From Diprion similis (taxonomy: Eukaryota > Arthropoda > Insecta > Hymenoptera > Diprionidae), in the NCBI RefSeq assembly GCF_021155765.1, contig NC_060113.1:1540501-1604500 (forward strand): a stretch of 64,000 nt of DNA, in the 5' to 3' direction. Below are positions 25,549 to 38,980 of this stretch, in pieces. The notes beneath the pieces are model-generated. The model had not been told where the DNA came from. It was given only the letters and a program-made list of their open reading frames with translations, and made no database searches. Within the stretch, counting starts at the first letter, position 1. Each line of letters begins with the position of its first letter. Made by a program: the position numbers and the translations under genes.

Positions 25549-28500
25549 GGCTGCGGACAAAAGCGAAATGAAAAAATAAACAATTGATCCTAAATAATTT
25601 TCAAAACCTAAAACAAATTGTTGTATATTTTCTTCATATTGCATAAAACAAATATAAAATAACAGATAAATTTGCGAATGAAATTGTGTTTTTTATCACA
25701 GGTGTATGAAAAGTGGGGCTTTGCTTAGACGAAAGTAGCCAACTTCATTTAAAGTCTTGTGAACATAGGTTCGCGCATGCGCAATCCACTTCCGAGAAAA
25801 AACCGACCAATCACGTCCCGCAAAATTACCGCGTAAAGCTGCCCGACTTTTCATTCATTTGTTAAAAAAATCGAGTGCGACTCGGGCCAAAAGTTGACGA
25901 TCGCAACTCGTGAGATTGCCGCGTTCGCTTCGCTCAGGCGCAAACTTCACACTGATAAAAATCGCTAACTTTCGTCCCTAATTATCAAGCGGTAAATACT
26001 ATATTAATGAACGTTGAACTCACAGATCCAATATTGATTAGTCATGGTCGACCGAATGAATGATCATTTGTAATAATATTTTATCTGCACACACAAAGTA
26101 TAGGAACACGAGAGGACGTTAGAGAAATCGCAAAGCGGCAGATAAGCCCGAGATGATCGGCTTGCGTTAACCGACTGATAGCAATGAGCCAATTTTTTTT
26201 CGTATAACTTATTATTGCCAGTAAGGTAGTGATAATAACCGCTGTGCGAATCGTTTCGAGTCCGCAAGACCTCGATAGTAAAATTTATCGAAACTACAGC
26301 GTCTCCCCCCACTACGTGTATATATATATATATATATTATATATATATACATATATAATATACACAAATGGAGCTCGATTAAAAACACCTGCGAATACAT
26401 ACAAGCAGGAATAATAAGATAAGAACAAATTTTTAACATCGGGTTGTGACACAGCGGGATCGTAATTGTCAGGTTTGGGAAAAATTTCAATTCAATTGTG
26501 CGCAGCGAAATTTTGATACGCGGAGAAGACGCGTTGTTGCTAAAACCCGCAACGAGAATACAAGGAATATGATACCGACTCATAACCGGCGTCTGGATCG
26601 TTCAGGTTCATTGAACGAGTGCAAACGCCGGACGAACAAGCTGCAACGCAGGATGAACACCTTTAACGTACATACATACATACACACATACAGTTCACAT
26701 ACGCAATAATACATATAGGTATATAACCTATAATCTACACGCGACTATATGAGTGGGACAATTTTATTTGCCTAGCGCTAATCTTCGTCTTAGTTTTTAA
26801 TTAAGAATTAATAATGTTATCGTACGTATTTGTATACGTATAATAATAACGTAGGTGGGTATAAGTATTGCCTAACGTATAACTTGATTATTATAATTCT
26901 TACGATATTAGCTATTGAGCAATCGTCAATTTTATACTATTATAATAGAAGGTAAATTTAAACTATTTAATATGCGCACCTTTTGCGGGAGTAAAAAAAA
27001 AAAGAGGGATTATTATACGCGTATTTAATCTATATTTCTCTGACTTTAAGTATAATTATAGTGTATTAAATACATATAATATGTACCCATTTTGTTTTCA
27101 TTCTATTTCACATATTTAATCCATACGTTGAAATATATTTCTAAATACCTAATACATAGTTGTTTACACTCAGAAATAGATATATTCTGTAAATACACGT
27201 GTTTAACAATTTGTCCATGGTATAACGCGCGATGGAGTTTTGTTGTTATCTAGGTATATATCAATATAACACGCATGTTCGTTTCACACCTGTACATATA
27301 TAATTAATCAGTTGATTGTTATATTGTTCATTTATAGTCACGCGATATAATTAGGTCATGAATAAGACGTTATTAAAATGTGTACGATACGTTTCAGATC
27401 CTATAACAAAATATCATGCATGTTCAGCCTTTGAATAATCTTTTCAAACGAATTCGTAACTTCTTTAAATTACATATTTTTCTTCAAGGAGCTAGGAAAA
27501 AAAATAAGATTACGAAGAAACGATCGAATTATACGTCTACGTAAAAATTATCGAGTTTATAAACTTATATCGTCCGTACGGTTAACATTTAATAATGTTA
27601 ATATATATAATAAAAGTCTCGGCATGAAATAATTGCGAATTCGGAAGTTCGGAACGATAAAGTGTTTCGCGAATGAATGAGAACCCATCAGAGAACTCAC
27701 CCAACTCTTCTCTCCGTGTCGCGATGTTTGGCCCACTTTCGTTCGTCGTCTACTTTCATTATCGAATCCGTCGCGCCATCGTTTCATAGGTATATATATA
27801 CATAGTACCATACACATACATACATACATACATACATACATACATTGCAGTCTATACTTTGCCGTACTTTATGGCCACCACACACCTTTCTCAGCTGATT
27901 GTATTACAGGGAGAAGCCACGGACCTTTGACGTCATAGGTATAAACCGTTGCGTATTTTTCAAAGGAAGTTAACAGAGAAGGAAGAATGAAAAGGAAAGA
28001 AAAAAAAATAGAAAAAGAAACTCCACACAGCATAGAATCTAAGGGCAAAGTGCTGTTTTTCTTTCTTTCTTTTTTTTTCTTTTTTCTTTGTCACTTTTAA
28101 ACGTCATGACGCGCGCAGTTCGTTTTGTACGTATCACAAATTATGATTTAAACTGAATGAAAAACAAAATTTGAAGAAAAAAAAAAAAAAAAAAAAAAAA
28201 AAAATAGGTACGCGTCGCCGCCAGGCTTATGACATTTGATGAGAATGAAGTTGAAAAACATCGTTACGTCGCACCTTTATATGTATAGGAATGTTTGAAA
28301 TTTAGTAAAGCACGATTGAGGAAAACGTATACCTACTCTTTATATTTTCAAAAGCCAACTTCCTTGAAAGTAATTATATTTGCTAAATTTATGCGAAATA
28401 ATGTTTTTTTTTTTTTTTCTACCATTTGACACTTTTTCACTTTTCTACAGCTTTTCATTTTTCACTAGCAGCAATAAAACGATTTCAGTGAAGAGTTTCT

Positions 28501-28849
28501 TATCCTGCTAAGCGATCGCTAACGCGATTATATAATTTCTACAATATCCTACAATATCCTACAATATCATATATACACGATGATTATATTTCAGTTCAGA
28601 TTTTTTTTTTTGTTTTTTTTGTTTTTTTCACGTCATTAACATAAAGTAATAAAAATAACTATAATGTAGATCGATTAACAACAGGTAATTGAATTTATTG
28701 TGTACGATAATGGGATCAACTAGTATAATCACAGTTATCAGAAAAAAAAAATTAACATTCTTTCTCTATTTTAATCTCTTTTTATTGATTGAAATTATCA
28801 GGGTAATTGTCACGATCGAAAAATAAAACGAACCAATTTAGGGTGAATC

Positions 28850-28894
<45 letters not shown>
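28850..28894. repeat. (ATT)n microsatellite
   Basis: A pure run of about 14 TAT/ATT units. Confidence 0.95.
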
Positions 28895-30155
28895 GAGATA
28901 TAATGATTATATAGAAACATATCGAAATAATTTGCAAATTATATACGACAATATCGGTTTCGAATGATTTTAAATACCGTGTGCAAAAAACATAACATCG
29001 AGATCTTTTCGAAACGATGTGTCGTACGAAAAAAGAAGGAAAAAACAAAAAATTAAAAAAAAAAATTAAAAAAAAAAAAAAAACGTAACACTCGTCACGT
29101 ACATATATAGGACACACCGTGTGTGTAAAGAGAACAATTTCAAGGTGCGGAAACGTGACAGTCAGTGTTATATTTATAAAATGTGTTTAGGTATAAGGCG
29201 CATTCTGTAAAGATTACAAAAGACGATTGTTCGCGATTGCGCTGCGCTGCGCTACAGCATTTTCACTGGACTAACAATAAAATGCACATATCTATGGATT
29301 AGTCGGGATTTTTGCATGCATTATACATGCGCATCAGCATCAGCATCAGCAACAGCAACAGCAATATCATGCAGAGATAAATATATACGTATATTTATAC
29401 GGTAAACGACACGACGATACGTGTGTTTCAACGTGAAACGTGCCTTAATTGTATATGTACAATTGTACAGGCGTTATGTGACATCTGAAAGTCACGTTAC
29501 GTTTATAACTTAGTATTTTCTGCATGAATGCAACGTATCGCAAAGTGCAGTTTTATTGCAACGGTTCTTTAGTCTTCTTTCATTTTTTTTTTTCATCTAC
29601 TCATCTTCTCTTTGTTAATTTTTCTTTTTTTCATTTTTATTATTATTCTTCTTTATCTGAATTTTATCGTTGTTATTGTTGTTGTTGTTGTTGTTGTTGT
29701 TGCATATTGTCAAATTTTTGCAATCGTGATGCAATCGATGAAATTTTCAATTCGTCGAGTATTATTCAGATGAACGATTCTGTACGTTTTTTTTTATTTT
29801 GCACTATGTATAATGAAATTGTAATGCAAGAGGAAGAAAAGAGAATCAGATTCAAACAGATTAAGAATTTTTTCGGAGAAAATTATTATTCCCTACAATT
29901 GGAAAATGACGGTTGAAGAAAAAAAAATAAAACAAATAAATAAACAAATACCGACAAGGCAAGAATGAATCCGCGGAATTGAAAAAAAATTGGAATAAAA
30001 AAACGAAAAGAATGGAAACTAAAAGACAAAAGAGAAAATGAGAAAAAAAATTCTACAACGCACCAATTCGGAATCAAGTCCGGGCTTTTGTTAATTGAAA
30101 CTAATTCAAACCGAGTAATGACTCGTTTTTATTATCCTGCAGATGTTTGTAGTAG

Positions 30156-30161
<6 letters not shown>

Positions 30162-30190
<29 letters not shown>
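30162..30190. repeat. (TA)n microsatellite
   Basis: A pure TA run of about 14 units. Confidence 0.95.
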
Positions 30191-30193
<3 letters not shown>

Positions 30194-30697
30194 ATACAAT
30201 GTAGTGTGACATAATAGATAAATCATATCGGTATGAATATATATGTATATAATTTCTTGTATACAATAAAGTATCGCTGAAAGCGTCCGATTGTTAATGA
30301 TTATACTTAAATTATTACAATATTGCACTTTAAACGTCGCGTCTGCGTCTTTTAAGGAAATGACATTTTTTTAACTCTCCCTTCCTTTGCAATTTAATAC
30401 GTGCAAGACTGCACGTGTATATATATATAATATATAATAAGTATGTAAATAACGGGTGGGCGAAATTAGTGTTAATTAATTATTGACGTAAAACGGTTTC
30501 AAAACGAACAAAGGCTATACAAAGACCGTTTCTTTTACGGTAATTTGAAGAGGAAGTTTTTATTTATTTACTTATTTAATAGTTTCTATTTTCGTCGAAC
30601 TAACGATGAAGAAAGATTAAAAGAGTGGTGAGTCAACTTGAATTGACAAACCTCGTGATACGTAATCAATGATAATAATATCCTATTTCGGCAAACG

Positions 30698-30699
<2 letters not shown>

Positions 30700-30763
<64 letters not shown>
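30700..30763. repeat. (TA)n microsatellite, longest in the window
   Basis: An uninterrupted TA run of about 31 units, directly upstream of dispersed repeat copy A. Confidence 0.97.
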
Positions 30764-30765
<2 letters not shown>

Positions 30766-30796
30766 TATAAATTCTGTGAAAATTTGAGCTTTTAAT

Positions 30797-31078
30797 ACGA
30801 AAAAATCGCAAAAGACCTTTTTTATAGATCGTTCAATTTCGAACAAAAATAATGACTGCTATTTACGATACGTCAATCAGTTGTTGGGCAATGAAATTTC
30901 AAAATACCAAGAAAAAAAAAAAAAAAAATTCCCTGGATTATTTAAACGGGAAATGAAAAATCACAAATAAGCACATCTTAGCAATAATATTAAAAGCTCA
31001 AACTCTCGCGACAATTTTTTTTTGTTTTTTTTTTTTTTGTCATCTTGAACGATATTTTCACGGTTAATTGTAATTTTT
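30797..31078. repeat. Dispersed repeat, copy A
   Basis: This stretch shares a colinear series of blocks with 45831-46108 in the same orientation. The blocks are ACGAAAAAATC, CCTTTTTTATAGA, TTTACGATACG, TTGTTG, TTTAAACGGGAAATG, TATTAA, AGCTCAAACT and ACGATATT.TCACGGT. The blocks are separated by diverged or indel-bearing sequence with A/T homopolymers. It has no ORF of note, so it is a non-autonomous or decayed repeat. Confidence 0.75.
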
Positions 31079-31346
31079 TGTACTCAAAAAACTTTGTACT
31101 CAACTCAACATTTATTCAAGCATTATATTACAAACATCGCCTTGAGCTCGAGGTCCTGCCTTATTGCCGCCGCATGCATCCGTCATTCGATCATCATCGC
31201 GATGATTATGGCGAAAGTGAAAATAAATTTTGCTTTACGATTAGCGCTGACTGCGCACACTTTGTATTCTACATGTATATATAGATAGATTTATATATAC
31301 ATGTGTCCACAAATAATATTTACGTATTTATAATAAATATGTAACT

Positions 31347-31391
31347 AGAGAGAGAGAGAGAGAGGGAGAGAGAGAGAGAGAGAGAGAGAGA
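31347..31391. repeat. (GA)n microsatellite
   Basis: An AG/GA run of about 22 units with one GGG interruption. Confidence 0.95.
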
Positions 31392-31489
31392 ATTTTTGCC
31401 ATGTGATATATACATATAAATCGCACAATTATACGACAAACATTAATTTCTTTAATAGATATTTTAAACCATTTATATGCATAAAAAAA

Positions 31490-31521
<32 letters not shown>

Positions 31522-32084
31522 TAATTTTAAGAAGGAAATGAAAATACGTTTATTCTTATTTTATTTATTTATTTATTTATTTAATTTTTTCTCCGCCAAC
31601 TTCCTTATTGAATTACGCGGTGTCTAAATTGTTAATTGGGAGCAACATTTGCAATGGAAATTATAGGTGTACTAATCGCTAGGAGAAGTATAAGTAATTC
31701 CTTATTAAGCTAATCGCGGTATTTAATTAGCGAACAAATGTACTTCGAACTTTGTTTACAAATCTTGTATGCATGCGCACGCATTTAAAAAACTCAGGTA
31801 AACATCAGCTGATTTGAATTTTTTTTTTTTTTTTTTTTTTTTTTTCTCAACCCTTTGAGGCATATATAGTTGTAAGCATTTTTACCACATATTTTACATA
31901 AATTTTTTGTATATTTAGAGAAATTTTTAAAATATGGTTCTTTAACAGGTTTTAAATACTCGAGAGTAATTATTGCCGTGTAATGTAAATTGTTGTTGTT
32001 AGAAACAAAATTGATTGATAAAAAATCGTGAAAATAAAAGAGGAATAATTCATTCCCGAGAAAGTGGCACCGATTTTCTATTAA

Positions 32085-32350
32085 CTGATTACGAATTTGA
32101 AATTGGATTTGAAACATTCAAGATGGACGATACAATATGGCCGACGAAAGCTTCAAATTTTATCGAATTCGGGGTAAAAACTCTATCCAGATATTTTTGG
32201 GGTCGCTGATTACGAATCCGAAATCGGATTTTGCAAATTCAATGCGACGAATCCAATCAGCAAGCCCGAAAACCGATAAAATTAGAAATTTTCGTCCGCG
32301 CCATATTGGATTCAGCATTTTGAATTTTGAAAATCTGATTCCAAATTCGA
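32085..32350. repeat. Degenerate repeat patch with CTGATTACGAAT units
   Basis: Two related units start at 32085 and 32206. Each begins CTGATTACGAAT, continues as GAAAT.GGATTT and reaches an AATTCAA/ATTCAAGATGGACGA-like segment. A partly inverted echo (CCAATATGG/CCATATTGG and TCCAAATTCGAAATCCG) follows to 32360. Similar words occur at 799-903 and near 49.9 kb. It may be a decayed satellite-like dispersed repeat. Confidence 0.5.
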
Positions 32351-32443
32351 AATCCGTGACTCCAAAAATCGTGGAATATTATCTTGTAACAAAAGTTGAC
32401 TAATTGCGACTGAAATTTTCAACTATTACTAATTTTTTTTTAA

Positions 32444-32465
32444 CCCCCCCCCCCCCCCCCCCCCC
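32444..32465. repeat. Poly-C run of 22
   Basis: Twenty-two consecutive C in AT-rich surroundings; the opposite strand is a G-run with quadruplex potential. Confidence 0.95.
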
Positions 32466-33011
32466 TGCAGTTTTACGATCCTCGCTTATTTCGTAGTAAA
32501 AACGGAAACCAGATTCTCACCAGATTGTTTACTTCAACTTATTTTCTTCATCTTGGATTAAGCGTAAATAAATAAATAAATTTACACGTACATCAGAATT
32601 TGATAAAACTTTTTTTTTACAAGCGTTAAAAAATTTTGTTGTTGTAAAAAAAAAAAAAAAAAAGATTTGAAAAAAAAAAACCAGAATCTCGAGTGTATAA
32701 TTTTCAACGATTTCAGTTTCTTCGTATTACAATTTACTTCTCTCATTTTACACACAGTTTTCAGTTTGAATTTAAACACACCAGCAACGATATAATTATA
32801 CAACGTGGCTTGTTATAAAAAGATCTACAATATACGTACGTACGTACGTACATACTTATATGTATACATCTACATATATATACACGTATGTACATTAAAT
32901 ATAGGTATGTAACCAGAAGCGATTAGTGTTTCAGGTTTATCTGATCTCCAGCGATTCATCACGATCCGCGGATTATCAAGTCAGCTGTAAATTATATCAC
33001 GTCTCGACGAG

Positions 33012-33012
<1 letters not shown>

Positions 33013-33045
<33 letters not shown>
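33013..33045. repeat. (CTG)n / (CAG)n trinucleotide run
   Basis: About 11 TGC/CTG units, ending CTGCAG. It lies in non-coding sequence with no flanking open frame of interest. Confidence 0.9.
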
Positions 33046-33087
33046 AGCGTTTAATATATTATAATTTATTTACAAGGTGCACTGCAT

Positions 33088-33091
<4 letters not shown>

Positions 33092-33122
<31 letters not shown>
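33092..33122. repeat. (TA)n microsatellite
   Basis: A TA run of about 15 units. Confidence 0.9.
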
Positions 33123-33123
<1 letters not shown>

Positions 33124-33424
33124 GTTTATAAACGGACAGCATCATCCTCTACTGAAATTCGCATTATCGCTTAGCAATTCTCATGTATAATTATTATAAA
33201 TAAGATCATTAATAATTAATATAGATTTGTCATGAATCACGATCTGTAATCAATAATTATTATAGATCTCCTAACTGGTATTAATCATTTCGCACTTTCT
33301 AGGTGTAAATTCGTATACGTATGTATGTATGTACATACATATAAATAATAAAATTATACACCACAAAAATATATATACACATTTTTCTTCTTCACATTTT
33401 CTTCATTTTCAAGTGTTCAAATTT

Positions 33425-33461
<37 letters not shown>

Positions 33462-33818
33462 GACACACATATATATGTATATATATATAATGGGGAGAGA
33501 TTTTTACTTTTCAATGTTTTCAAGCTTTTTCCGCAAAAAAAAAAAATTAGAATCGTTTTACTATGGATGGTTGCCGAAACATTTTCATATATCACACCAT
33601 AATTCTATATATATATATATATATATATATTTAAACTGTTAATTGTACTGTGCCACAGACATTGTATCCGTATAACATATAATCATCAACGTCATCACAG
33701 TATTTTTTGACAAGTGATACTGAAATTATAAAGATAACTAGTCCCCCTTAATTCACGTCGCAATTTTCTAAAAGCTCGGAATTAAACCGAGTCATGCGTT
33801 ATATACTTAAAGTTTATA

Positions 33819-33823
33819 CATAC

Positions 33824-33887
<64 letters not shown>
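33819..33887. repeat. (CATA)n then (TA)n compound microsatellite
   Basis: Several CATA units pass into about 25 TA units. Confidence 0.95.
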
Positions 33888-33889
<2 letters not shown>

Positions 33890-34195
33890 CGAAATTACGT
33901 CATCCAAGTTTTCAAGTTAAAACGGGATAATATTAAGAAACGCCCAAAAGTTGAACGTCAATTGACACGTAACATATTCACACTCGAATCACTTCATCGA
34001 GTCATTTTGTTCACACGTAAATACATACCACATACATCCATCCCATATAGTTTTAATATACCTATACGTTTATACCTATAATTAATTATTACTATCAGAC
34101 AAAAATTTCAAGAAAAGAATTTTAGATACTAAAAGAGAAAAGAATGAAGGTGAAACAAAAAATAAAAAATTTCACTTTATACAACCCACCATATA

Positions 34196-34199
<4 letters not shown>

Positions 34200-34234
<35 letters not shown>
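34200..34234. repeat. (CT)n microsatellite
   Basis: A pure CT run of about 17 units. Confidence 0.95.
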
Positions 34235-34242
<8 letters not shown>

Positions 34243-34586
34243 GTCAGTCTTTATACTGTCACCCAGATAGATAATTAACTTGGCCTTTCGGGTTTCGATA
34301 TAATTATTATTATTAATATTATTATTACTACCATCATCATAATCGTTATAAACGGCAGCAATTCACCTAGTTAAAGGTAACCCCTAACGTCTTAATTTTA
34401 TCTGCAAACCAAACATCGCGAAAAACCTCGAATCGTCTCTCTTATCGTAGATAATAGATTTGCCTTTTTCGTGTCATATATATACATATACATATATGAT
34501 ATACATATACATGTATAATAATTCATCAGTGCAAACAACCTTAGCGTGTGATGTTGTCGTTAAAAATACCTCTGTGAAAAATTTCT

Positions 34587-34606
34587 CCCCCCCCCCCCCC
34601 CCCCCC
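34587..34606. repeat. Poly-C run of about 20
   Basis: An uninterrupted C run in AT-rich DNA, one of four long G/C homopolymers in 5.4 kb. Confidence 0.93.
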
Positions 34607-35092
34607 TCGCCATTTTTTCTTTCATTCCCACACTTCTTTCTTTTTTCTTTTTCTTTTTTTTTTAATCTTTCTTCTTCTACTACAATTTATAATATCGTGT
34701 ATGTATATGTATGTATGTACACACGCGTCGTTTACGGTGTGATTATAATTTCCCCGCGAAAGAAGAAGAAACGAAGAAAAAAAAAATGTTCTCGTCCATC
34801 GTTGTAAAATAAAATTCTATATACGTTACGTAAAAAACATAAATTATGGTTTTTTCTTTTTTTTTTCTTCTTCTTCTTCTTCTCTTCTCTGCGCAATTGG
34901 AAATACGAATGAAATCGCCGGATATACATATAGGTGTAATATCGGATATCTGCAGTAATTAGTGACGTTATATTATTACAGTATCGTTGATTTGTTGTGT
35001 ATTTTTTTCTATTGTCACCGTATCCTGCACATAGGTATATAGGTACGGTAAATATTATTTATCTCACTCGGTTATATTATGTTATTAAATTC

Positions 35093-35093
<1 letters not shown>

Positions 35094-35138
<45 letters not shown>
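35094..35138. repeat. (TA)n microsatellite
   Basis: A TA run of about 22 units. Confidence 0.95.
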
Positions 35139-35139
<1 letters not shown>

Positions 35140-35330
35140 TTAGGTAAGCACGGAGCCACGTTATTATATATTTCACGGTCAAGACTAATAATTACTATTT
35201 TTTTTTTTTTTGCGAGATTGATGCTAATAACCGACGCGACGACTCTTTGAACATTTTATATATATATATACCGGTTGTCATAAAGCAGAGTTTCGCACCC
35301 GCTTCCTCTCATCTTTTACACGTTGTTTTG

Positions 35331-35331
<1 letters not shown>

Positions 35332-35387
<56 letters not shown>
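35332..35387. repeat. (TA)n microsatellite
   Basis: A TA run of about 27 units. Confidence 0.95.
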
Positions 35388-35389
<2 letters not shown>

Positions 35390-36390
35390 TATATATTTTT
35401 TTTTTCTATAATTATTATTTTTTTATACAATCTTTCCATAAAAATTGTCCGTTTTCACGGGACAAAAAATTGTGATCGTAAAAATTTACTTTCTCTACAA
35501 AAGAGATGAATGATAACAGAAACAGAGTATATAGTATGTGTGTGCATGTGTGTGTGTATGTATATATACATATATATTGGCGGTAGAATAAAATTGAGGC
35601 CACAGACGATATCTATATGCGCGCAGCAGAGACAATCGCCGCATGTATTTAGGTACCTGACAAACATTCGCGATTCGTGATTCATGCCGTTGCTCCACAT
35701 TTTTCGTCAACGCGGACCCATTTACCTTTATATATATATATATATATATATACGAGTAGATAATTAATATACATGTATATACATACGATGACGTAACCGT
35801 ACGTAATCGTACCGCACATCCACATACACGATATGGTATTTAAGCAGACACAAAATTAAGAAGTTAAAATATTGCAGCAGCCTAAACGGCAGCAGGTTAT
35901 AATATAGTATTAAAAAGTTTGCGTTTTATGTATATATAGTATATAGTATATATTATTATTATTATTATTATTTATACTGACGGGAGGGGGAAAACGATTT
36001 CAGAAATAAATTTTAATTTTTTTTTTTCTATTTTTAACCATATCATTGATCTTTCATCGAGCACGAATAATGAAGAATTTACGTGTACGTGTAATGTTAA
36101 AGAGCTTTTATAATGCAATTATTGTTGATATACATACATAGAAATATTTTTGATTCCTTTGCAATATATATATATATATAGATATATATATATGTATATA
36201 ACAAATTTATTTATATTTATTAATATTTTATAAACCATGTGAATTGTGCATCTGCTTTAACGCCCATCTACATTCATATACGTATATATGTACGCATACG
36301 AGTTTAATACGGATTTTTGGTAATTTGTTTATTTATTTGTTTGTTTGATTTTTTCTTTCCTTCTTCTCGGCTCAACTTCTCTGTTATATT

Positions 36391-36421
36391 GAGAGAGAGA
36401 AAGAGGGAGAGAGAGAGAGAA
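36391..36421. repeat. (GA)n microsatellite beside poly-G
   Basis: An imperfect GA run followed at once by a 15-base G run (36425-36439). Confidence 0.9.
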
Positions 36422-36424
36422 ATT

Positions 36425-36439
36425 GGGGGGGGGGGGGGG
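36425..36439. repeat. Poly-G run of about 15
   Basis: An uninterrupted G run following the GA tract. Confidence 0.9.
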
Positions 36440-36510
36440 AGAACGTTCCAATTAATTAGCCAAATTTATTTTCCTCGCGCTATTGCGAATCAACGTTGAC
36501 GAATGAAAAA

Positions 36511-36550
36511 GGAGAAAGAGAAAGAGAAAGAGAAAGAGAAAGAGAAAAAA
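36511..36550. repeat. (GAGAAA)n hexamer repeat
   Basis: A purine-only hexamer repeat of about six units; ORFs through it are artefacts. Confidence 0.85.
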
Positions 36551-36670
36551 AAATAAAGAAAGTAAGAAAAAAGGGGATCGAGGTAAACGGAAACGATACG
36601 AAGTTGTACGTACATACATACACACATACGTTAAACCAATGTATACATATGGTATTATGGTACATACAGG

Positions 36671-36680
36671 TGTGTGTGTG

Positions 36681-36731
<51 letters not shown>
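36671..36731. repeat. (TG)n then (TA)n compound microsatellite
   Basis: A short TG run passes into about 23 TA units. Confidence 0.95.
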
Positions 36732-36734
<3 letters not shown>

Positions 36735-36856
36735 CAACGACAATAATACATTATTGATCAGTAAAAGGGACTGACGCGCGGTCGGTTCTCCTGCAGCACT
36801 AAATTGCGATTACAGTTTTATTCGATCGAAGCCTGCTCGACCGTTGTCGGTAGCAG

Positions 36857-36904
36857 GAAGAAGAAGAAGAAGAAGAAGAAGAAGAAGAAGAAGAAGAAGA
36901 AGAA
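36857..36904. repeat. (GAA)n microsatellite
   Basis: About 16 pure AAG/GAA units. The minus-strand Ser-rich frame across it is an artefact. Confidence 0.95.
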
Positions 36905-37824
36905 AAATGAAGAAGAACGAAGAACGAAGAAGGCGAGTCATTCCAGCCAATAAAATCGAATAACGAACACCAGACACATCGTATGTCCATACGAGTTACG
37001 TCATACGTATAAACCCTAAGTATGTATGAGTGTGTGTGTGTGTTGTATATAGTCACTGCACTATACTGTATACCTATATATCTACGTATAGGCCTAACAC
37101 GTTACGCGAATTGTGACTACTACGTAAGGGGGGGGGATTTTATTCTATTTCAGCATGTGGATCAGATTGATAGATAAAGCAACGTTTCATTCAACTTATT
37201 AGACAAATTAACCTTCGAAATAAACGAAAACGACAATAATAACAACAACAATAACACATTATAAACTCGGTGTGCGTGCGCGCGTGTGTGTGTGTGTGTT
37301 CCATAAAATTACTGCCAACGCGTATACCAAATCGTGCGTACGATTGATTCAATTTACAAAATTTTTATTGAATAAATTAATAATTATTTCGTACGATCTT
37401 TCGTTCTTTTCTGTTGACATTTTTTCTCTAGTTTAATTTCTTCTTCTTCTTCATCTTCATACGCGTTATAACAGGTACCTGTAATATATACAATCCATAC
37501 ATGCACGTATGTGTGTGTGTGTATATATATATATATATACATATAAAAGCTTGAACAAAATTTGAGAAAAAATTCTTTACGAATTGACGTAAAAAAAAAC
37601 AGAAGAACAGAAAAAAAAAAAAAAAAAAAAATTTACCAAACCAAGAAGCGAGAAAAAAATAGAGGAAAAAGAAGAAGAAGACACGATGATAAAAGACAGT
37701 GCGAATAAAATCGTTTTTCGATAACTATAAGCGTATATAGTTACATAGGTGTGTGTATGTGGGTGGGTGGATGGGTGGGTGGGTGTACAATGAAATCCAT
37801 GTACAATGAAGACGGCGAGGGTGC

Positions 37825-37845
37825 GGGGGGGGGGGGGGGGGGGGG
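37825..37845. repeat. Poly-G run of about 21
   Basis: An uninterrupted G run; the Gly-rich frame over it is an artefact. Confidence 0.93.
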
Positions 37846-37917
37846 AGTCAACGACGGTGAACGAAAAATAAAACCGCGATACTTTTCAAGTTTATTATAC
37901 TCTCATTTACGTAAATA

Positions 37918-37951
<34 letters not shown>

Positions 37952-38149
37952 CTACTTGAAATATATCTATATTCACTTGTGATTTAATTTCACGCAACTG
38001 CGTGTAGGTACCTTAATACCCCCGCACGCCCGGGTTCACGGCTGAACATCAGCCTTCTGTATAGTAACATATGTTGTACCTCACGCTTTATACGTTCTAC
38101 CCACTGCATACGTTTACCTTACATAGTGTGTGCGAAGAAATATAGTCTA

Positions 38150-38153
<4 letters not shown>

Positions 38154-38184
<31 letters not shown>
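38154..38184. repeat. (GT)n microsatellite
   Basis: A GT run of about 15 units. Confidence 0.95.
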
Positions 38185-38185
<1 letters not shown>

Positions 38186-38398
38186 TATTAATAGACCTCT
38201 CAATCGTACGAATTGCATGTTCGATTCATTTTTCCTTAATCACGTCGCGTTACACCTGTGTAAATGTTTGATTTCCTTACACTTTTTTCTTATTCTTCAT
38301 TTTTTTTTTTTTCATTCATCATCATCGTCGTCGTCGTCACCCACGATTTTATAGGTAATACGATAACACCTTTTTTTAATATAATTATATACGTTTAC

Positions 38399-38434
<36 letters not shown>

Positions 38435-38649
38435 GGAACGATTTGGCAAAGAAGCGCACAAACGATCGCGTCAGTTTTTCTCCGATAAGCTGTGCAAATA
38501 CGTGGGAAAGAAATTTTTTTTCCCATTCTTCCGGGATCACGAATAACGAATGTGGCCGGAGGGGGAGGCAATAAAAATAAAGAATAAAAGATAAAAGTTG
38601 AAGAAATGAGAAGAATGATGATAATTCGATGATAAGTTATACGTCATGC

Positions 38650-38650
<1 letters not shown>

Positions 38651-38709
<59 letters not shown>
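38651..38709. repeat. (TA)n microsatellite
   Basis: A TA run with one CA interruption. Confidence 0.95.
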
Positions 38710-38712
<3 letters not shown>

Positions 38713-38899
38713 TATGTATACTATATAAAATGTGCGCAGAATGACAACTTGACGTTGTTATTGTTATCATCGAATCGTGCGTATACATATTCGAAAAAAA
38801 TTATCATTTCGTTCACGTCGAATGCGCAAAAGTGTATATAACTATATTGTTAAGTGTAACATAATGTGTACAGATATTTTTACCATATCTATCTACGCG

Positions 38900-38904
<5 letters not shown>

Positions 38905-38932
<28 letters not shown>
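38905..38932. repeat. (AC)n microsatellite
   Basis: An AC run of about 14 units. Confidence 0.95.
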
Positions 38933-38940
<8 letters not shown>

Positions 38941-38951
38941 GTATATATAAA

Positions 38952-38980
38952 TAACACAAGATACAGCATATCTTGTGTTA
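38952..38980. repeat. Perfect 12-bp hairpin
   Basis: TAACACAAGATA (38952-38963) and its exact reverse complement (38969-38980) flank a 5-base loop. An AATTAATTAAAT-type palindromic stretch follows to about 39015. Confidence 0.8.

Noticed and set aside
36452-37056. Several open frames rich in Tyr/Ile, Ser or Glu/Arg
   Set aside because: These are translations of (TA)n, (GAA)n and (GAGAAA)n microsatellites.
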